Shown piece after piece: positions 18,177 through 30,725 of a stretch of DNA of 64,000 nucleotides (positions are counted from its first letter, which is position 1; the number at the start of each line of letters is the position of its first letter). The notes beneath the pieces are model-generated. The model saw nothing but the letters and a program-made list of their open reading frames with translations. It was not told the origin of the DNA and did no database searches. Origin of the DNA: Massilia varians (GTDB taxonomy: Bacteria; Pseudomonadota; Gammaproteobacteria; Burkholderiales; Burkholderiaceae_D). The position numbers and the translations under genes are program-made. Location of the stretch: contig NZ_AP026966.1 in NCBI RefSeq assembly GCF_027923905.1, positions 4,217,001 through 4,281,000 on the forward strand, read 5' to 3'.

Positions 18177-18599
18177 TCAGGACAATTGTCGACGCATCGC
18201 TAGAACCTGCTGCCCTTCGGCCAGGTACGAAGCCAGTCGGTGTGCCAGAAAGTCCGGCAGTTCTGCGCTCTGCACTACTTCGAACCGTGCAGCCGAGTAG
18301 AAATCGACCAGATGGCTGTAGGGAAGGCAGAAAGCCTGCTGCCGGTCCAGATAAGGTCGGCAGGCGGCCAGCATCCTCGAGCCGATTCCTTGCCGCTGAA
18401 AGTCTTGGTTGACTTGCATCCCGCGCAAGACCGTGACCTGCTCTTCGCTACACAGGCGTACCACGCCGACGACGCGTCCAGCGGCCTTTGCCACGATTAG
18501 CGCATCCCCGGGCTGGACCGGAGCACCATACCCGGCTTCGCGATACAACTCAACGACGCCCGCCACATCCAGCGGGCTTGCTTCGCAAATTTCTATCAT
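18177..18599 (-). CDS. GNAT-family N-acetyltransferase
   Basis: A 140-residue single-domain acetyltransferase. It contains the acetyl-CoA pyrophosphate loop motif A (VNQDFQRQGIGSRML), the strand VVGVVRLCSEE before it, and the C-terminal LVDFYSAARFEVV motif common in this superfamily. The acceptor substrate cannot be deduced. It lies convergent to nothing and upstream of the gltA terminator, transcribed separately. Confidence 0.85.
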   Translation of the reverse strand: MIEICEASPLDVAGVVELYREAGYGAPVQPGDALIVAKAAGRVVGVVRLCSEEQVTVLRGMQVNQDFQRQGIGSRMLAACRPYLDRQQAFCLPYSHLVDFYSAARFEVVQSAELPDFLAHRLASYLAEGQQVLAMRRQLS

Positions 18600-18680
18600 C
18601 TGTCAGGAACCCGAGCCGATACTGAACGCATCCGTTGTTCCTAGTGTACGCCGTATATCACGCGTTACAGACCGAAAGAC

Positions 18681-18708
18681 ATAAAAAAAGCGGACCGAAG
18701 TCCGCTTT
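18681..18708 (-). terminator. Rho-independent terminator after gltA
   Basis: AAAGCGGAC-4 nt-GTCCGCTTT stem, followed on the minus strand by a run of T residues, 22 bp after the gltA stop codon. Confidence 0.85.
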
Positions 18709-18729
18709 CCTGTTGAGTCGCTTGAGCGA

Positions 18730-20031
18730 TCAGCGCTTGTCGATCCCCGGCACATCACGCACCGGCGAACCCACGAACAGCTGACGCGGACGGCCGATCT
18801 TCTGTTCCGGATCGGCGATCATTTCGTTCCACTGGGCGATCCAGCCGATGGTACGGGCCATCGCGAAGATACCGGTGAACAGCGAGACCGGGATGCCCAG
18901 GGCCGACTGCACGATGCCCGAGTAGAAGTCGACGTTCGGGTACAGCTTGCGCGACACGAAGTATTCGTCTTCCAGCGCGATGCGCTCGAGTTCCATGGCC
19001 AGCTTGAACAGCGGGTCGTCCTGCAGGCCCAGCTCTTCCAGCACTTCGTGGCAGGTTTCGCGCATCAGCTTGGCGCGCGGGTCGAAGTTCTTGTAGACGC
19101 GGTGACCGAAGCCCATCAGCTTCACGCCCGAGTTCTTGTCCTTGACCTTCTCGATGAAGGCCGGGATGTTCTCGACCGAGCCGATTTCCTTCAGCATGGT
19201 CAGCGCGGCTTCGTTGGCGCCGCCGTGCGCCGGGCCCCACAGGCAGGCGATGCCGGCAGCGATACAGGCGAACGGGTTGGCGCCCGACGAACCGGCCAGG
19301 CGGACGGTCGAGGTCGATGCGTTCTGCTCGTGGTCGGCGTGCAGGATCAGGATGCGGTCCAGGGCGCGCACCAGCACGTCGTTGACCTTGTACTCTTCGC
19401 ACGGGTTGGCGAACATCATGTGCATGAAGTTCGCGCTGTACGACAGGTCGTTACGCGGGTACATGAACGGCTGGCCGACCGAGTACTTGTAAGCCATGGC
19501 GACCAGGGTCGGCAGCTTGGCGATCAGGCGGATCGCCGAGATCTCGCGCTGCTTCGGATCGTTGATGTCGAGCGAGTCGTGGTAGAACGAGGCCAGCGCG
19601 CCGACGGTGCCGACCAGGACCGACATCGGGTGCGCGTCGCGGCGGAAGCCGCGGAAGAAGAAGTTCATCTGCTCGTGAATCATCGTGTGACGGGTCACGG
19701 TGTCGTCGAACTTTTTCTTCTGTTCGGCGTTCGGCAGTTCGCCGTTCAGCAGCAGGTAGCAGGTTTCCAGGAAGTCGCAGTTGACGGCCAGTTGCTCGAT
19801 CGGGTAGCCGCGGTACAGCAGTTCGCCCTTGTCACCGTCGATGTAGGTGATGCTCGAGTTGCACGAAGCAGTCGACATGAAGCCAGGGTCGTAGGTGAAC
19901 TTGCCGGTCTGGCCGTACAGCTTGCGGATGTCGATGACGTCCGGGCCGATGGTGCCTTTGTAGATCGGCATGTCGACCGACGGGCTGCCGTCGGAGAACG
20001 ACAGGGTGGCTTTGGTATCAGAGATATTCAT
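18730..20031 (-). CDS. gltA: Citrate synthase
   Basis: Type II citrate synthase, 433 residues, condensing oxaloacetate and acetyl-CoA. Active-site motifs are present: [34 protein letters not shown] (catalytic His) and [17 protein letters not shown] (His and substrate Arg), with a catalytic Asp region before the C-terminus. The N-terminal domain ([17 protein letters not shown]) is typical of the Gram-negative hexameric NADH-regulated type. It is the last gene of the minus-strand sdhCDAB-sdhE-gltA block and is followed by a good terminator. [12 protein letters not shown] was taken as the start. Confidence 0.96.
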   Translation of the reverse strand: MNISDTKATLSFSDGSPSVDMPIYKGTIGPDVIDIRKLYGQTGKFTYDPGFMSTASCNSSITYIDGDKGELLYRGYPIEQLAVNCDFLETCYLLLNGELPNAEQKKKFDDTVTRHTMIHEQMNFFFRGFRRDAHPMSVLVGTVGALASFYHDSLDINDPKQREISAIRLIAKLPTLVAMAYKYSVGQPFMYPRNDLSYSANFMHMMFANPCEEYKVNDVLVRALDRILILHADHEQNASTSTVRLAGSSGANPFACIAAGIACLWGPAHGGANEAALTMLKEIGSVENIPAFIEKVKDKNSGVKLMGFGHRVYKNFDPRAKLMRETCHEVLEELGLQDDPLFKLAMELERIALEDEYFVSRKLYPNVDFYSGIVQSALGIPVSLFTGIFAMARTIGWIAQWNEMIADPEQKIGRPRQLFVGSPVRDVPGIDKR

Positions 20032-20094
20032 GGCACTTCCTTCTTGTGGGAGTGGATCTAAAAACAATTACGAAATCTGGCGGTAGGTCTCGAA

Positions 20095-20397
20095 CTACGC
20101 CTGCCGCAGGCGCGCCAGCAAGGCGCGTACGTGCGGCTGGTCGACCTCGCCTTCAGGCTCGGTCCGGCCCAGCAGCAGGTCCAGCAGCGGGTTGTCCGCC
20201 AGGTCCAGCAAGCGGGTCAGCGCATCGACGTCCTCGTCGCTCAATTCTTCTTCATGCGCATCGAGGAAGCGCGTGAGGATCAAATCGTTCTCGAGCAGGC
20301 CGCGGCGGGAGCGCCAGCGCAGGCGGGCGCGGTTCGCGGGGTCGGATTGATGCGTTTTCACTAGAGTCCGTTGTTGGGTCAACATCATACTCCGCAT
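20095..20397 (-). CDS. sdhE: FAD assembly factor SdhE
   Basis: A 100-residue member of the SdhE/Sdh5 family, which promotes covalent flavinylation of SdhA. The hallmark RLRWRSRRGLLENDLIL contains the RGxxE motif, followed by an acidic helical region (AHEEELSDEDVDALTRLLDLADNPLLDLLLG). Position between sdhB and gltA is the usual betaproteobacterial order. ATGs three and four codons in are alternative starts closer to a GGAG site. Confidence 0.92.
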   Translation of the reverse strand: MRSMMLTQQRTLVKTHQSDPANRARLRWRSRRGLLENDLILTRFLDAHEEELSDEDVDALTRLLDLADNPLLDLLLGRTEPEGEVDQPHVRALLARLRQA

Positions 20398-20487
20398 GCC
20401 GGGAATAGGCAGTACGGTACTTTTACTGTATTTGCGGCATCTTTACTGCGGGATGCTGCGAGTTGCTGCTATGTGCTACGGCTGGCT

Positions 20488-20568
20488 GAACGCGCGGTCG
20501 GCGGAGCCGACCACCCTACAAACATCCGTATCTCGTAGGGTGCACGGCTTTGCCGTGCGCGCGTTCAA
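20488..20568. repeat. Paired inverted REP-like elements (GTAGGGTG family)
   Basis: Two hairpin units face each other: 20488-20519, ending in CCACCCTAC, and 20535-20568, beginning GTAGGGTG. Each carries a GAACGCGCG / CGCGCGTTC tag plus its own internal stem. The same family recurs at 24110-24210. They lie in the sdhB-sdhE gap and could form a strong mRNA hairpin that affects operon polarity. Confidence 0.7.
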
Positions 20569-20594
20569 ATCACGCGTGAAAAGACGAAACCGTC

Positions 20595-21305
20595 TTAAAT
20601 CGCGCGGCGAACCAGCAGTTCCTTGATCTTGCCGATCGCCTTGTTCGGATTCAGGCCCTTCGGGCACACGTCCGTGCAGTTCATGATCGAGTGGCAGCGG
20701 AACAGGCGGTACGGGTCTTCCAGGTTGTCCAGGCGCTCGTTGGTGGCTTCGTCGCGCGAGTCGGCGATGAAGCGGTAGGCCTGCAGCAGGCCGGCCGGGC
20801 CGACGAACTTGTCCGGGTTCCACCAGAACGACGGGCACGAGGTCGAGCAGCAGGCGCACAGGATGCACTCGTACAGGCCGTCGAGCTCTTCGCGCTCTTC
20901 CGGCGACTGCAGGCGTTCCTTCTCCGGCTTGATCGAGTCGTTGATCAGGTAAGGCTTGATCGAGTGGTACTGCTTGAAGAAGTTGGTCATGTCCACGATC
21001 AGGTCGCGGATCACCGGCAGGCCCGGCAGAGGACGCAGCACGATCGGCTGGGTCAGCTCGTTCAGGTTGGTGGTGCAGGCCAGGCCGTTCTTGCCGTTGA
21101 TGTTCATCGCGTCCGAACCGCACACGCCTTCGCGGCAGGAGCGGCGCAGGGCCAGCGAGTCATCGACGTCGGACTTGATGCGCTGCAGGGCGTCGAGCAG
21201 CATCTTGTCGGTGTCTTTCAGCTCGACGGTAACGTCTTGCATGTAAGGCTTGGCATCCTTGTCAGGATCGTAGCGGTAGATCTTCAGTTGGATGGTGCGT
21301 GCCAT
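20595..21305 (-). CDS. sdhB: Succinate dehydrogenase iron-sulfur subunit
   Basis: The SdhB electron-transfer subunit, 236 residues. The N-terminal [2Fe-2S] ligands are in [21 protein letters not shown]. The C-terminal [4Fe-4S] and [3Fe-4S] clusters are ligated by [12 protein letters not shown] and [17 protein letters not shown]. It passes electrons from the SdhA flavin to quinone at SdhCD on the inner membrane. It sits 51 bp after sdhA. The gap to sdhE carries REP-like hairpins. Confidence 0.97.
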   Translation of the reverse strand: MARTIQLKIYRYDPDKDAKPYMQDVTVELKDTDKMLLDALQRIKSDVDDSLALRRSCREGVCGSDAMNINGKNGLACTTNLNELTQPIVLRPLPGLPVIRDLIVDMTNFFKQYHSIKPYLINDSIKPEKERLQSPEEREELDGLYECILCACCSTSCPSFWWNPDKFVGPAGLLQAYRFIADSRDEATNERLDNLEDPYRLFRCHSIMNCTDVCPKGLNPNKAIGKIKELLVRRAI

Positions 21306-21356
21306 GTTTTTACCTGTTCATAAGGGCCGCGAACGCGGTCGCGGCCCTGTAAAAAA

Positions 21357-23135
21357 TTAGAAAGTACGGGCCTTCGGCTTGAAGGTGTCGACGGTGAGCG
21401 GCTTCTGCACGACCGGCTTGTACTCGAGACGGTTGTTGTCCGAGAACCACAGGGTGTGCTTCATCCAGTTCTCGTCGTCGCGGTTCGGGTAGTCGCTGTG
21501 AGCGTGGGCGCCGCGCGATTCCGGACGCGCGGCGGCCGACACGATGGTCGCCTTGGCGGTCTCGATCAGGTTGTCGAGTTCCAGCGCTTCCTGGCGGGCG
21601 GTGTTGAACACCTTCGACTTGTCCTTGAACGACACGTGCTTGCGGCGCTCGTCCAGCTTCATGATCTCCTTGACGCCGGCGTCCAGCAGTTCCTGGGTAC
21701 GGAACACGCCGCAGTACTTCTGCATGGTGGCGCGGATGTCGTTGGCGACGTGCTGGACCTTCTCGCCGCCGGTCGAGGTCTCGAGGCGGTTCAGGCGGTC
21801 CAGGCCGAAGTCGGCGGCGTCCTTCGGCAGCGGCTTGTTGACCTTCTGCTTCAGGTTCGATGCCACCACGTGGTTGCCGGCCGCGCGGCCGAACACCACC
21901 AGGTCGAGCAGCGAGTTGGTGCCGAGGCGGTTGGCGCCGTGGACCGAGACGCAGGCGCATTCGCCGATCGCGTACAGGCCGCCCACGATCTTCTGGCCGC
22001 CGGTGCCGTCAGGTGCGACGACCTGGCCGTGGATGTTGGTCGGGATGCCGCCCATCTGGTAGTGGATGGTCGGGACCACGGGAATCGGTTCCTTGGTGGC
22101 GTCGACGTTGGCGAACTTGTGGCCGATTTCCAGGATCGACGGCAGGCGCTTCTCGATGGTGTCCTTGCCGATGTGGCGCAGGTCCAGCAGCACGTGGTCC
22201 TTGTTCGGACCGCAGCCGCGGCCTTCCTTGATTTCCTGGTCCATCGAACGCGAGACGAAGTCGCGCGGCGCCAGGTCCTTCAGGGTCGGCGCGTAACGCT
22301 CCATGAAGCGTTCGCCGTTCGAGTTGATCAGGATGCCGCCCTCGCCGCGCACGCCCTCGGTGATGAGGACGCCCGCGCCGGACACGCCGGTCGGGTGGAA
22401 CTGCCAGAACTCCATGTCCTGCAGCGGCAGGCCGGCGCGCGCCGCCATGCCCATGCCGTCGCCGGTGTTGATGAAGGCGTTGGTCGACGCGGCGAAGATG
22501 CGGCCTGCGCCGCCGGTGGCGAAGATGGTGGTCTTCGCTTCCAGGATCATCACGTCGCCGGTTTCCATTTCGAGGGCCAGCACGCCGAGCACGTCGCCGT
22601 CGGCGTCGCGGATCAGGTCGAGGGCCATCCACTCGACGAAGAAGTGGGTGCGGGCACGGACGTTACGCTGGTACAGGGTGTGCAGCAGCGCGTGGCCGGT
22701 ACGGTCGGCCGCGGCGCAGGCGCGCTGGACCGGCTTTTCGCCGAAGTTCGCGGTGTGGCCGCCGAACGGACGCTGGTAGATGGTGCCGTCCGGGTTGCGG
22801 TCGAAGGGCATGCCGAAGTGTTCGAGTTCGTACACGACCTTCGGGGCTTCGCGGCACATGAATTCGATCGCATCCTGGTCGCCCAGGTAATCGCCACCCT
22901 TGACGGTGTCGAACATGTGCCAGTACCAGTCGTCTTCGCTCATGTTGCCCAGCGAGGCACCGATGCCGCCCTGGGCAGCCACGGTGTGCGAACGGGTCGG
23001 GAACACTTTCGACAGCACCGCGACGTTCAGGCCGGCTTCGGCCAATTGCAGCGATGCGCGCATGCCGGAACCACCGGCGCCAACGATGACCGCGTCAAAG
23101 CGGCGGGTAGGGATTGCAGTTTTGATTGCTGCCAC
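21357..23135 (-). CDS. sdhA: Succinate dehydrogenase flavoprotein subunit
   Basis: SdhA, 592 residues, the catalytic flavoprotein oxidising succinate to fumarate. The FAD dinucleotide fold is [16 protein letters not shown], and the covalent-FAD His is in [15 protein letters not shown]. Active-site segments include [16 protein letters not shown] and [20 protein letters not shown]. The C-terminal capping part is complete, with [16 protein letters not shown]. It lies 2 bp after sdhD and is membrane-associated through SdhB. Confidence 0.97.
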   Translation of the reverse strand: MAAIKTAIPTRRFDAVIVGAGGSGMRASLQLAEAGLNVAVLSKVFPTRSHTVAAQGGIGASLGNMSEDDWYWHMFDTVKGGDYLGDQDAIEFMCREAPKVVYELEHFGMPFDRNPDGTIYQRPFGGHTANFGEKPVQRACAAADRTGHALLHTLYQRNVRARTHFFVEWMALDLIRDADGDVLGVLALEMETGDVMILEAKTTIFATGGAGRIFAASTNAFINTGDGMGMAARAGLPLQDMEFWQFHPTGVSGAGVLITEGVRGEGGILINSNGERFMERYAPTLKDLAPRDFVSRSMDQEIKEGRGCGPNKDHVLLDLRHIGKDTIEKRLPSILEIGHKFANVDATKEPIPVVPTIHYQMGGIPTNIHGQVVAPDGTGGQKIVGGLYAIGECACVSVHGANRLGTNSLLDLVVFGRAAGNHVVASNLKQKVNKPLPKDAADFGLDRLNRLETSTGGEKVQHVANDIRATMQKYCGVFRTQELLDAGVKEIMKLDERRKHVSFKDKSKVFNTARQEALELDNLIETAKATIVSAAARPESRGAHAHSDYPNRDDENWMKHTLWFSDNNRLEYKPVVQKPLTVDTFKPKARTF

Positions 23136-23137
23136 GA

Positions 23138-23506
23138 TTACACACTCCAGAGAATTTGCACGGTCCAGGCGGCGCAGGCGAGCAGCCAGAAGATCGTCGC
23201 CAGTTGCAGGATCAGGCGCAGGCCGGCCGATTTGACGTAGTCCATCCAGATGTCACGGACACCGACCCAGGCGTGGTAGAACAGGCCCAGGAAGGTCACC
23301 AGCGCGAACAGCTTGAACCACTGGCGGGCGAACAGGCCGGCCCAGCCTTCATACGTGAAATTCTGGCCGGTCAGGAAGGAGACCAGCAGGACGACCGTGA
23401 ACACGGCCATGACGATGGCGGTGACGCGCTGCGCCAGCCAGTCCTTGACGCCGTAATGGGCGCCGACGACGAGGCGGCGCGGTCCGATATTATTCTTGTT
23501 TGCCAT
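23138..23506 (-). CDS. sdhD: Succinate dehydrogenase membrane anchor subunit
   Basis: A 122-residue hydrophobic anchor with three membrane helices: the first around [20 protein letters not shown], the others later. [15 protein letters not shown] carries the conserved His and the quinone-site Asp-Tyr pair. It binds heme b and ubiquinone together with SdhC. It is separated from sdhC by only 2 bp and from sdhA by 2 bp, as in a tight operon. Confidence 0.93.
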   Translation of the reverse strand: MANKNNIGPRRLVVGAHYGVKDWLAQRVTAIVMAVFTVVLLVSFLTGQNFTYEGWAGLFARQWFKLFALVTFLGLFYHAWVGVRDIWMDYVKSAGLRLILQLATIFWLLACAAWTVQILWSV

Positions 23507-23508
23507 GA

Positions 23509-23934
23509 TTAAAACACTCCGAACAGTTTCAGGGCGACCAGCGCGGTCAGCACCAGGCTGATGATCAGCACCCAGCGTGCGGTCTTCTGTGCCGCATCCT
23601 TGTCCAGGGCCAGGTGGTTATCCATGAACAGGTGACGCACACCGGCGACGAAGTGGTGCAGGTAAGCCCACGACAGGCCCAGAATGATGATTTTCGCGAA
23701 CGGATTGCTCACGACGCCACGGAAGTGCTCGAACGAGATTTCCGACATCAGGCTTTCCTGGAACAGATACAGCAGGAAAGGCAGGAACAGGAACAGACCA
23801 GCGCCGCTGACGCGGTGCAGGATCGACACGATGGCCGATGGTGGCATGCGATATTTACCTGTGATATCACCAATGCCAACGTTGCGGAACTCCGGCCGCC
23901 CTTTTTTTGCAGCTTCTCTCACGGCTTCGGACAT
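23509..23934 (-). CDS. sdhC: Succinate dehydrogenase cytochrome b556 subunit
   Basis: SdhC, 141 residues with three membrane helices. Family signatures are SAIVSILHRVSGAGLFLFLP (quinone-site Ser/Arg) and LHHFVAGVRHLFMD (heme-ligand His). The start was set at MSEAVREAAK because of the strong GGGAGGTG site upstream. First gene of the sdh operon; the promoter lies between it and the gntR gene, where a REP-like element is also present. Confidence 0.94.
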   Translation of the reverse strand: MSEAVREAAKKGRPEFRNVGIGDITGKYRMPPSAIVSILHRVSGAGLFLFLPFLLYLFQESLMSEISFEHFRGVVSNPFAKIIILGLSWAYLHHFVAGVRHLFMDNHLALDKDAAQKTARWVLIISLVLTALVALKLFGVF

Positions 23935-24109
23935 GAAACACCTCCCTCTATGACGACAGTTTTTTAATGAACCCTTCATTCTCGCCGATTTTGTGACGGG
24001 GGACCAGGCATCCAGGGGTGGATCACCGGGGCATCCCTGCGCCGAACCGGGCACTGTTCGTCGCGTACGCAAAACCAACTTATTTTAATCGCTTGAAGCG
24101 ATCCTTGCT

Positions 24110-24211
24110 GTAGGGTGGTCGGCTACGCCGACCGCGCGTTCAACTTCCGGATGCGTTGTGGCGACGCATATCATGGCTGGACGCGCGGCCGGCAGAGCCG
24201 GCCACCCTACG
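24110..24211. repeat. REP-like inverted element in the sdhC-gntR gap
   Basis: Bounded by GTAGGGTGG and CCACCCTAC, with internal hairpins (GGTCGGC-GCCGACC; GCCGGC-GCCGGC) and the CGCGCGTT tag shared with the 20488-20568 repeat. It is a second member of the same family, placed upstream of sdhC and near the 3' end of gntR. Confidence 0.7.
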
Positions 24212-24226
24212 GTAATCCGTGCATTC

Positions 24227-24991
24227 TTATGACAACTCGTTCTGGTAATGGTGGCGAGCGGTCGAATAAATTCCACGCCGCAACTCCACCGGTTTGTCTC
24301 CATAGCTGAACGACACCCGGTCCGCGCACAGCAGCGGCGTGCCTTCGGGCACCTTCAGGTGTTCGCTGGCGACCGCATCCGCCGCCACCGCACGGATCTT
24401 CTCGGTCGCCCGGATCATGCGGGTGCCGAATTCCGATTCGAACAGGCCGTACATCGGCCCCTTGTACTCCACCAGGCGCTCCGCCGTCAGGCCCTTGAAC
24501 AGCTGCCCCGGCAGCCACAACTCTTCCAGGATGGTCGGCACGCCGTCGAAGGACTGCACGCGCTTGATGTAGACCACGGCGTCGCCCGACTTCAGTTCGA
24601 GCAGGCGCGCGACCTCGGACGTGGCGCGGATGCGCAGCACGGCGATGAAGCGGTTGTCCGGATGGTGGGGAATGCCCTCGTCGGGCATCAGACGCAGGAA
24701 GCGGAAGTGGGCGCGCTCTTCGGCATGGGTGGCGACAAAGGTGCCCTTGCCCTGGCGGCGCACCACCAGGTTTTCGGCCGCCAGCTCGTCGATGGCCTTG
24801 CGCACCGTGCCCTGACTGACCTTGAAGCGCCCCGCCAGCTCGACTTCGCTCGGCATCAGCTCGCCCGGTTTCCACTCGCCCGACTGCAGGCTTTGCGTGA
24901 TCAGGGACTTGATCTGCTGGTACAACGGACGGAACGACGGCGATGCGTCGGTACCGGTTGCATCGCTGCTGTTGGGTGACAGGGGGTTCAT
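24227..24991 (-). CDS. GntR-family regulator, HutC/UTRA subfamily
   Basis: A 254-residue transcription factor. An N-terminal GntR winged helix (RPLYQQIKSLITQSLQSGEW, then KVSQGTVRKAIDELAAENLVVRRQGKGTFV) is followed by a UTRA ligand-binding domain (SGDAVVYIKRVQSFDGVPTILEELWLP). A GTG six codons upstream is an alternative start. It stands between sdhCDAB-gltA (same strand) and mdh-acnA (divergent), and a perfect 16-bp palindrome lies about 60 bp upstream of its start. The likely role is control of the TCA genes in response to a metabolite; that is inference. Confidence 0.87.
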   Translation of the reverse strand: MNPLSPNSSDATGTDASPSFRPLYQQIKSLITQSLQSGEWKPGELMPSEVELAGRFKVSQGTVRKAIDELAAENLVVRRQGKGTFVATHAEERAHFRFLRLMPDEGIPHHPDNRFIAVLRIRATSEVARLLELKSGDAVVYIKRVQSFDGVPTILEELWLPGQLFKGLTAERLVEYKGPMYGLFESEFGTRMIRATEKIRAVAADAVASEHLKVPEGTPLLCADRVSFSYGDKPVELRRGIYSTARHHYQNELS

Positions 24992-25050
24992 AGACCGCGA
25001 TTTCACCACAAAACAGCCCCCTACGTCCAGTATATGACCGCTGAGACATG

Positions 25051-25066
25051 TGTCTTATATAAGACA
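25051..25066. promoter_or_regulatory. Perfect 16-bp palindrome, candidate GntR operator
   Basis: TGTCTTATATAAGACA is its own reverse complement, and the symmetry extends imperfectly to flanking CATG/TATG. It is AT-rich within GC-rich sequence, lies in the gntR-mdh divergent gap, and sits 11 bp upstream of a TTGACA hexamer. The dimension fits a GntR dimer site. Confidence 0.6.
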
Positions 25067-25077
25067 TATGATATGAA

Positions 25078-25105
25078 TTGACAGATAGAACAGTCGAGGC
25101 ATAAA
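25078..25105 (+). promoter_or_regulatory. Candidate sigma-70 promoter for mdh
   Basis: TTGACA-N16-CATAAA, immediately downstream of the palindrome, would leave a leader of about 140 nt before mdh. A second TTGACA at 25162 with TATCAT 14 bp later is a weaker alternative. Confidence 0.4.
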
Positions 25106-25249
25106 CTCGTGGCCGGCCTGGACCTCCGCGCCTGCCCTTCGACCATGCGCGCGATATCCAATTGACACGGTGCGCTTTTGGTATCATTGCAGTTTCCCCA
25201 AATTCGCACCCCGGCTCGACCGTTTTCATTCCCTTTTTGGAGATTCATC

Positions 25250-26239
25250 ATGGCTAAAACCCCAATGCGCGTCGCCGTAACCGGCGCGGCCGGCCAGATC
25301 GGCTATTCCCTGCTGTTCCGCATCGCCAACGGCGACATGCTGGGCAAGGACCAGCCGGTCATCCTGCAGCTGCTCGAGATCGACAATGAGAAGGCACAGA
25401 AGGCGCTCAAGGGCGTCATGATGGAGATCGACGACTGCGCATTCCCGCTGCTGGCCGGCATGACCGCCCATGCCGACCCGATGACCGCCTTCAAGGACGC
25501 CGACGTGGCCCTGCTGGTCGGCGCCCGTCCGCGCGGCCCGGGCATGGAGCGCAAGGACCTGCTGGAAGCCAACGCCCAGATCTTCACCGTGCAGGGCAAG
25601 GCCCTGGACGCCGTCGCTTCGCGTGACGTGAAAGTGCTGGTGGTCGGCAACCCGGCCAACACCAACGCCTACATCGCCATGAAGTCGGCCCCGAACCTGC
25701 CGGCCAAGAATTTCACCGCCATGCTGCGCCTGGACCACAACCGCGCGCTGTCGCAGGTTGCCGCCAAGCTGAACAAGCCGGTCGGCGCCATCGAGAAAAT
25801 GGCCGTGTGGGGCAACCACTCGCCGACCATGTACGCCGACTACCGCTTCGCGACCGTCGACGGCCAATCGGTCAAGGACCTGATCAACGACGACGTCTGG
25901 AACCGCGACACCTTCCTGCCGACCGTCGGCAAGCGCGGCGCCGCCATCATCGAAGCGCGCGGCGCATCGTCGGCAGCCTCGGCGGCCAACGCGGCGATCG
26001 ACCACGTGCGCGACTGGGTGCTGGGCACCGGCGGCAAGTGGACCACCATGGGCATCCCATCGGACGGTTCGTACGGCATCCCGGAAGGCACCATGTTCGG
26101 TTTCCCGGTCACCACCGAGAACGGCGAATACAAGATCGTCCAGGGCCTGGACATCGATGCTTTCTCGCAGGAACGCATCAACCTGACCCTGAAAGAGCTC
26201 GAAGAAGAGAAGGCCGGCGTCGCTCACCTGCTGAACTGA
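25250..26239 (+). CDS. mdh: Malate dehydrogenase
   Basis: NAD-dependent malate dehydrogenase of the cytosolic-type group common in betaproteobacteria, 329 residues. It has the Rossmann loop [19 protein letters not shown], substrate Arg region [37 protein letters not shown] and catalytic His in [12 protein letters not shown]. It interconverts malate and oxaloacetate. The start follows GGAG with 7-nt spacing. First gene of the plus-strand mdh-citE-like-mliC-like-acnA set. Confidence 0.96.
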   Translation: MAKTPMRVAVTGAAGQIGYSLLFRIANGDMLGKDQPVILQLLEIDNEKAQKALKGVMMEIDDCAFPLLAGMTAHADPMTAFKDADVALLVGARPRGPGMERKDLLEANAQIFTVQGKALDAVASRDVKVLVVGNPANTNAYIAMKSAPNLPAKNFTAMLRLDHNRALSQVAAKLNKPVGAIEKMAVWGNHSPTMYADYRFATVDGQSVKDLINDDVWNRDTFLPTVGKRGAAIIEARGASSAASAANAAIDHVRDWVLGTGGKWTTMGIPSDGSYGIPEGTMFGFPVTTENGEYKIVQGLDIDAFSQERINLTLKELEEEKAGVAHLLN

Positions 26240-26343
26240 GCTGCCGACTTAAGTATCAACGGCGCGGCCACCCGGCCGCGCCAACCGTGCCATGCCGGCG
26301 CCGTCGAGGCGCGCGGCATGGCCGAATCGTTTCAAGACATACC

Positions 26344-27333
26344 ATGCATCCTTCCGAGGTTTTATTCCAGGGCAAACGCCAGCCGCTCCTCCTCCCCGCC
26401 TGCGACCACTACGCCGGCTCGGAGAAGCTGATGCGCAAATCGATGGCCCTGCAACAAGAGCTTGGGCCGGTTTTCGACATCACTTTCGATTGCGAGGACG
26501 GCGCCGTCGCCGGTAGCGAAGCGGCGCACGCCACCCTGGTGGCCAGCCTCGTCAACAGCAGCGACAACCGCTTCAACCGCATCGGCGTGCGCCTGCACGA
26601 CACCAAGAGCCCGCACTTCGCGAACGACGTCGCCACCATCGTCGGCAGCGGCGCCGAACGGCTGGCCTACGTGGTGCTGCCGAAAGTCGACAGCGCCGAC
26701 GAGGTGATCCGCGCCATCGACCTGGTCAACGAGCATGCCGTCAAGGCCGGCCGCAACGATCTTCCGGTGCACGTGCTGATCGAAACCCATTGCGCCCTGC
26801 GCGAAGCCTACGACATCGCCGCCCTGCCCCAGGTCGAGTGCCTGTCCTTCGGCATCATGGACTTCGTCTCGGCCCACTACGGCGCGGTGCCGGCCAGCGC
26901 CATGCGCACGCCGGGCCAGTTCACGCACCCGCTGGTGGTGCGCGCCAAGCTGGAAATGGTCGCGGCCTGCCATGCGCACGGCAAGGTGGCTTCGCACAAT
27001 GTCACCACCGACATCAAGGACAGCGCGGTGGTCGCCAACGACGCCCAGCGCGCCGGCGCGGAATTCGGCTTCACCCGGATGTGGAGCATCCATCCGGACC
27101 AGATCAAGCCGATCCTGAAGGCCTTCACGCCGCGCCTGTCGGAAGTGAACGAAGCCACCAATATCCTCACCGAGGCGATGGCGGCGCAGTGGGGGCCGAT
27201 CGCGCAACACGGCCGCTTGCACGACCGCGCGAGCTACCGATATTATTGGACCGTGTTGCAGCGCGCAAGACTGGCCGGCCTGGCGCTGCCGGAAGCCGCT
27301 GCGGCAATCGTCAACCTCACGGATTCCAACTAA
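26344..27333 (+). CDS. HpcH/HpaI-family CoA-ester lyase (CitE-like)
   Basis: A 329-residue lyase of the citrate lyase beta / malyl-CoA lyase superfamily. Visible motifs are DITFDCEDGAVAGSEAAH (metal-binding acidic pair), NRIGVRLHDTKSP, YVVLPKVDSADEVIRAI, HVLIETHCALREAYDIA and the C-terminal MWSIHPDQIKPIL. Lone CitE-like proteins without citD/citF cannot be citrate lyase; malyl- or citramalyl-CoA-type substrates are more likely. It sits between mdh and acnA, hinting at a link to C4/acetyl-CoA metabolism. The start codon lacks a strong ribosome site. Confidence 0.8.
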   Translation: MHPSEVLFQGKRQPLLLPACDHYAGSEKLMRKSMALQQELGPVFDITFDCEDGAVAGSEAAHATLVASLVNSSDNRFNRIGVRLHDTKSPHFANDVATIVGSGAERLAYVVLPKVDSADEVIRAIDLVNEHAVKAGRNDLPVHVLIETHCALREAYDIAALPQVECLSFGIMDFVSAHYGAVPASAMRTPGQFTHPLVVRAKLEMVAACHAHGKVASHNVTTDIKDSAVVANDAQRAGAEFGFTRMWSIHPDQIKPILKAFTPRLSEVNEATNILTEAMAAQWGPIAQHGRLHDRASYRYYWTVLQRARLAGLALPEAAAAIVNLTDSN

Positions 27334-27893
27334 TGGCCACCCTCCTCTCCCGCATCCTTGCCGCTGGCGCATTTGCGTTCGCGGCCGCCGCCATCTGCAC
27401 CAGCGCAGCCGCCGCACCCGAAAAACATCCGAAGGCCGACAAGGTCGTGAAGGCCAAGGCGAAAGCCAAGCCGGCATCGAAGGCCAAGCCGGGGGCGAAG
27501 GCCACCGGCGCGGCTGCCGCCGGCGTAGCCGGCGCCGCCGTGGCCGCACCGGCCTATGGCGCCGACGTCATCGACGAGCCGGACATCACCGACACGGTGG
27601 TTACCGACTACGCTTGCGAACTCGGCAACAAGATCACGATCTACACGAACGCGCAGGACAACGCCCACATCGCCCTGCGCTGGAAGAAGCGCCTGCACCG
27701 CCTGAGCCGCGTGGGCACCACCACCGGCGCGCAGCGCTTCGAGAACCCGCACTGGGGCCTGATCTGGATCGGCATCCCGGCCAAGGGCATGCTGCTCGAT
27801 TCGAAGCTGAACCGCCAGCTGGCCAACGAATGCAAGAACGCCGAGCAGGCGGCGCCGGTCGTCGCGGCGCTGCCTGCCGAAAAGAATGGCTGA
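27333..27893 (+). CDS. Secreted MliC-like (lysozyme-inhibitor-type) protein
   Basis: A 186-residue protein. A signal peptide (LAAGAFAFAAAAICTSAAAA) is followed by a Lys/Ala-rich low-complexity linker (KADKVVKAKAKAKPASKAKP). The C-terminal ~80-residue domain (DYACELGNKITIYTNAQDN, GIPAKGMLLDSKLNRQLANEC) has the strand pattern and two cysteines of MliC/membrane-bound lysozyme inhibitors. Its ATG overlaps the lyase stop codon by one base, so it is co-translated with a metabolic gene, which is odd for an exported protein. The domain assignment is moderate. Confidence 0.6.
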   Translation: MATLLSRILAAGAFAFAAAAICTSAAAAPEKHPKADKVVKAKAKAKPASKAKPGAKATGAAAAGVAGAAVAAPAYGADVIDEPDITDTVVTDYACELGNKITIYTNAQDNAHIALRWKKRLHRLSRVGTTTGAQRFENPHWGLIWIGIPAKGMLLDSKLNRQLANECKNAEQAAPVVAALPAEKNG

Positions 27894-27979
27894 TCCGCGG
27901 CTGAACCCCGTCGGATCGCCCTAATGAAGTAAATAGCAGTACCGGAATAACAACACATATCCCCACTGAAGGAGAGATT

Positions 27980-30688
<2,709 letters not shown>

Positions 30689-30725
30689 TTACAGGGCCCG
30701 CGCCAGCGGGTCTACTGTGAGTGAT

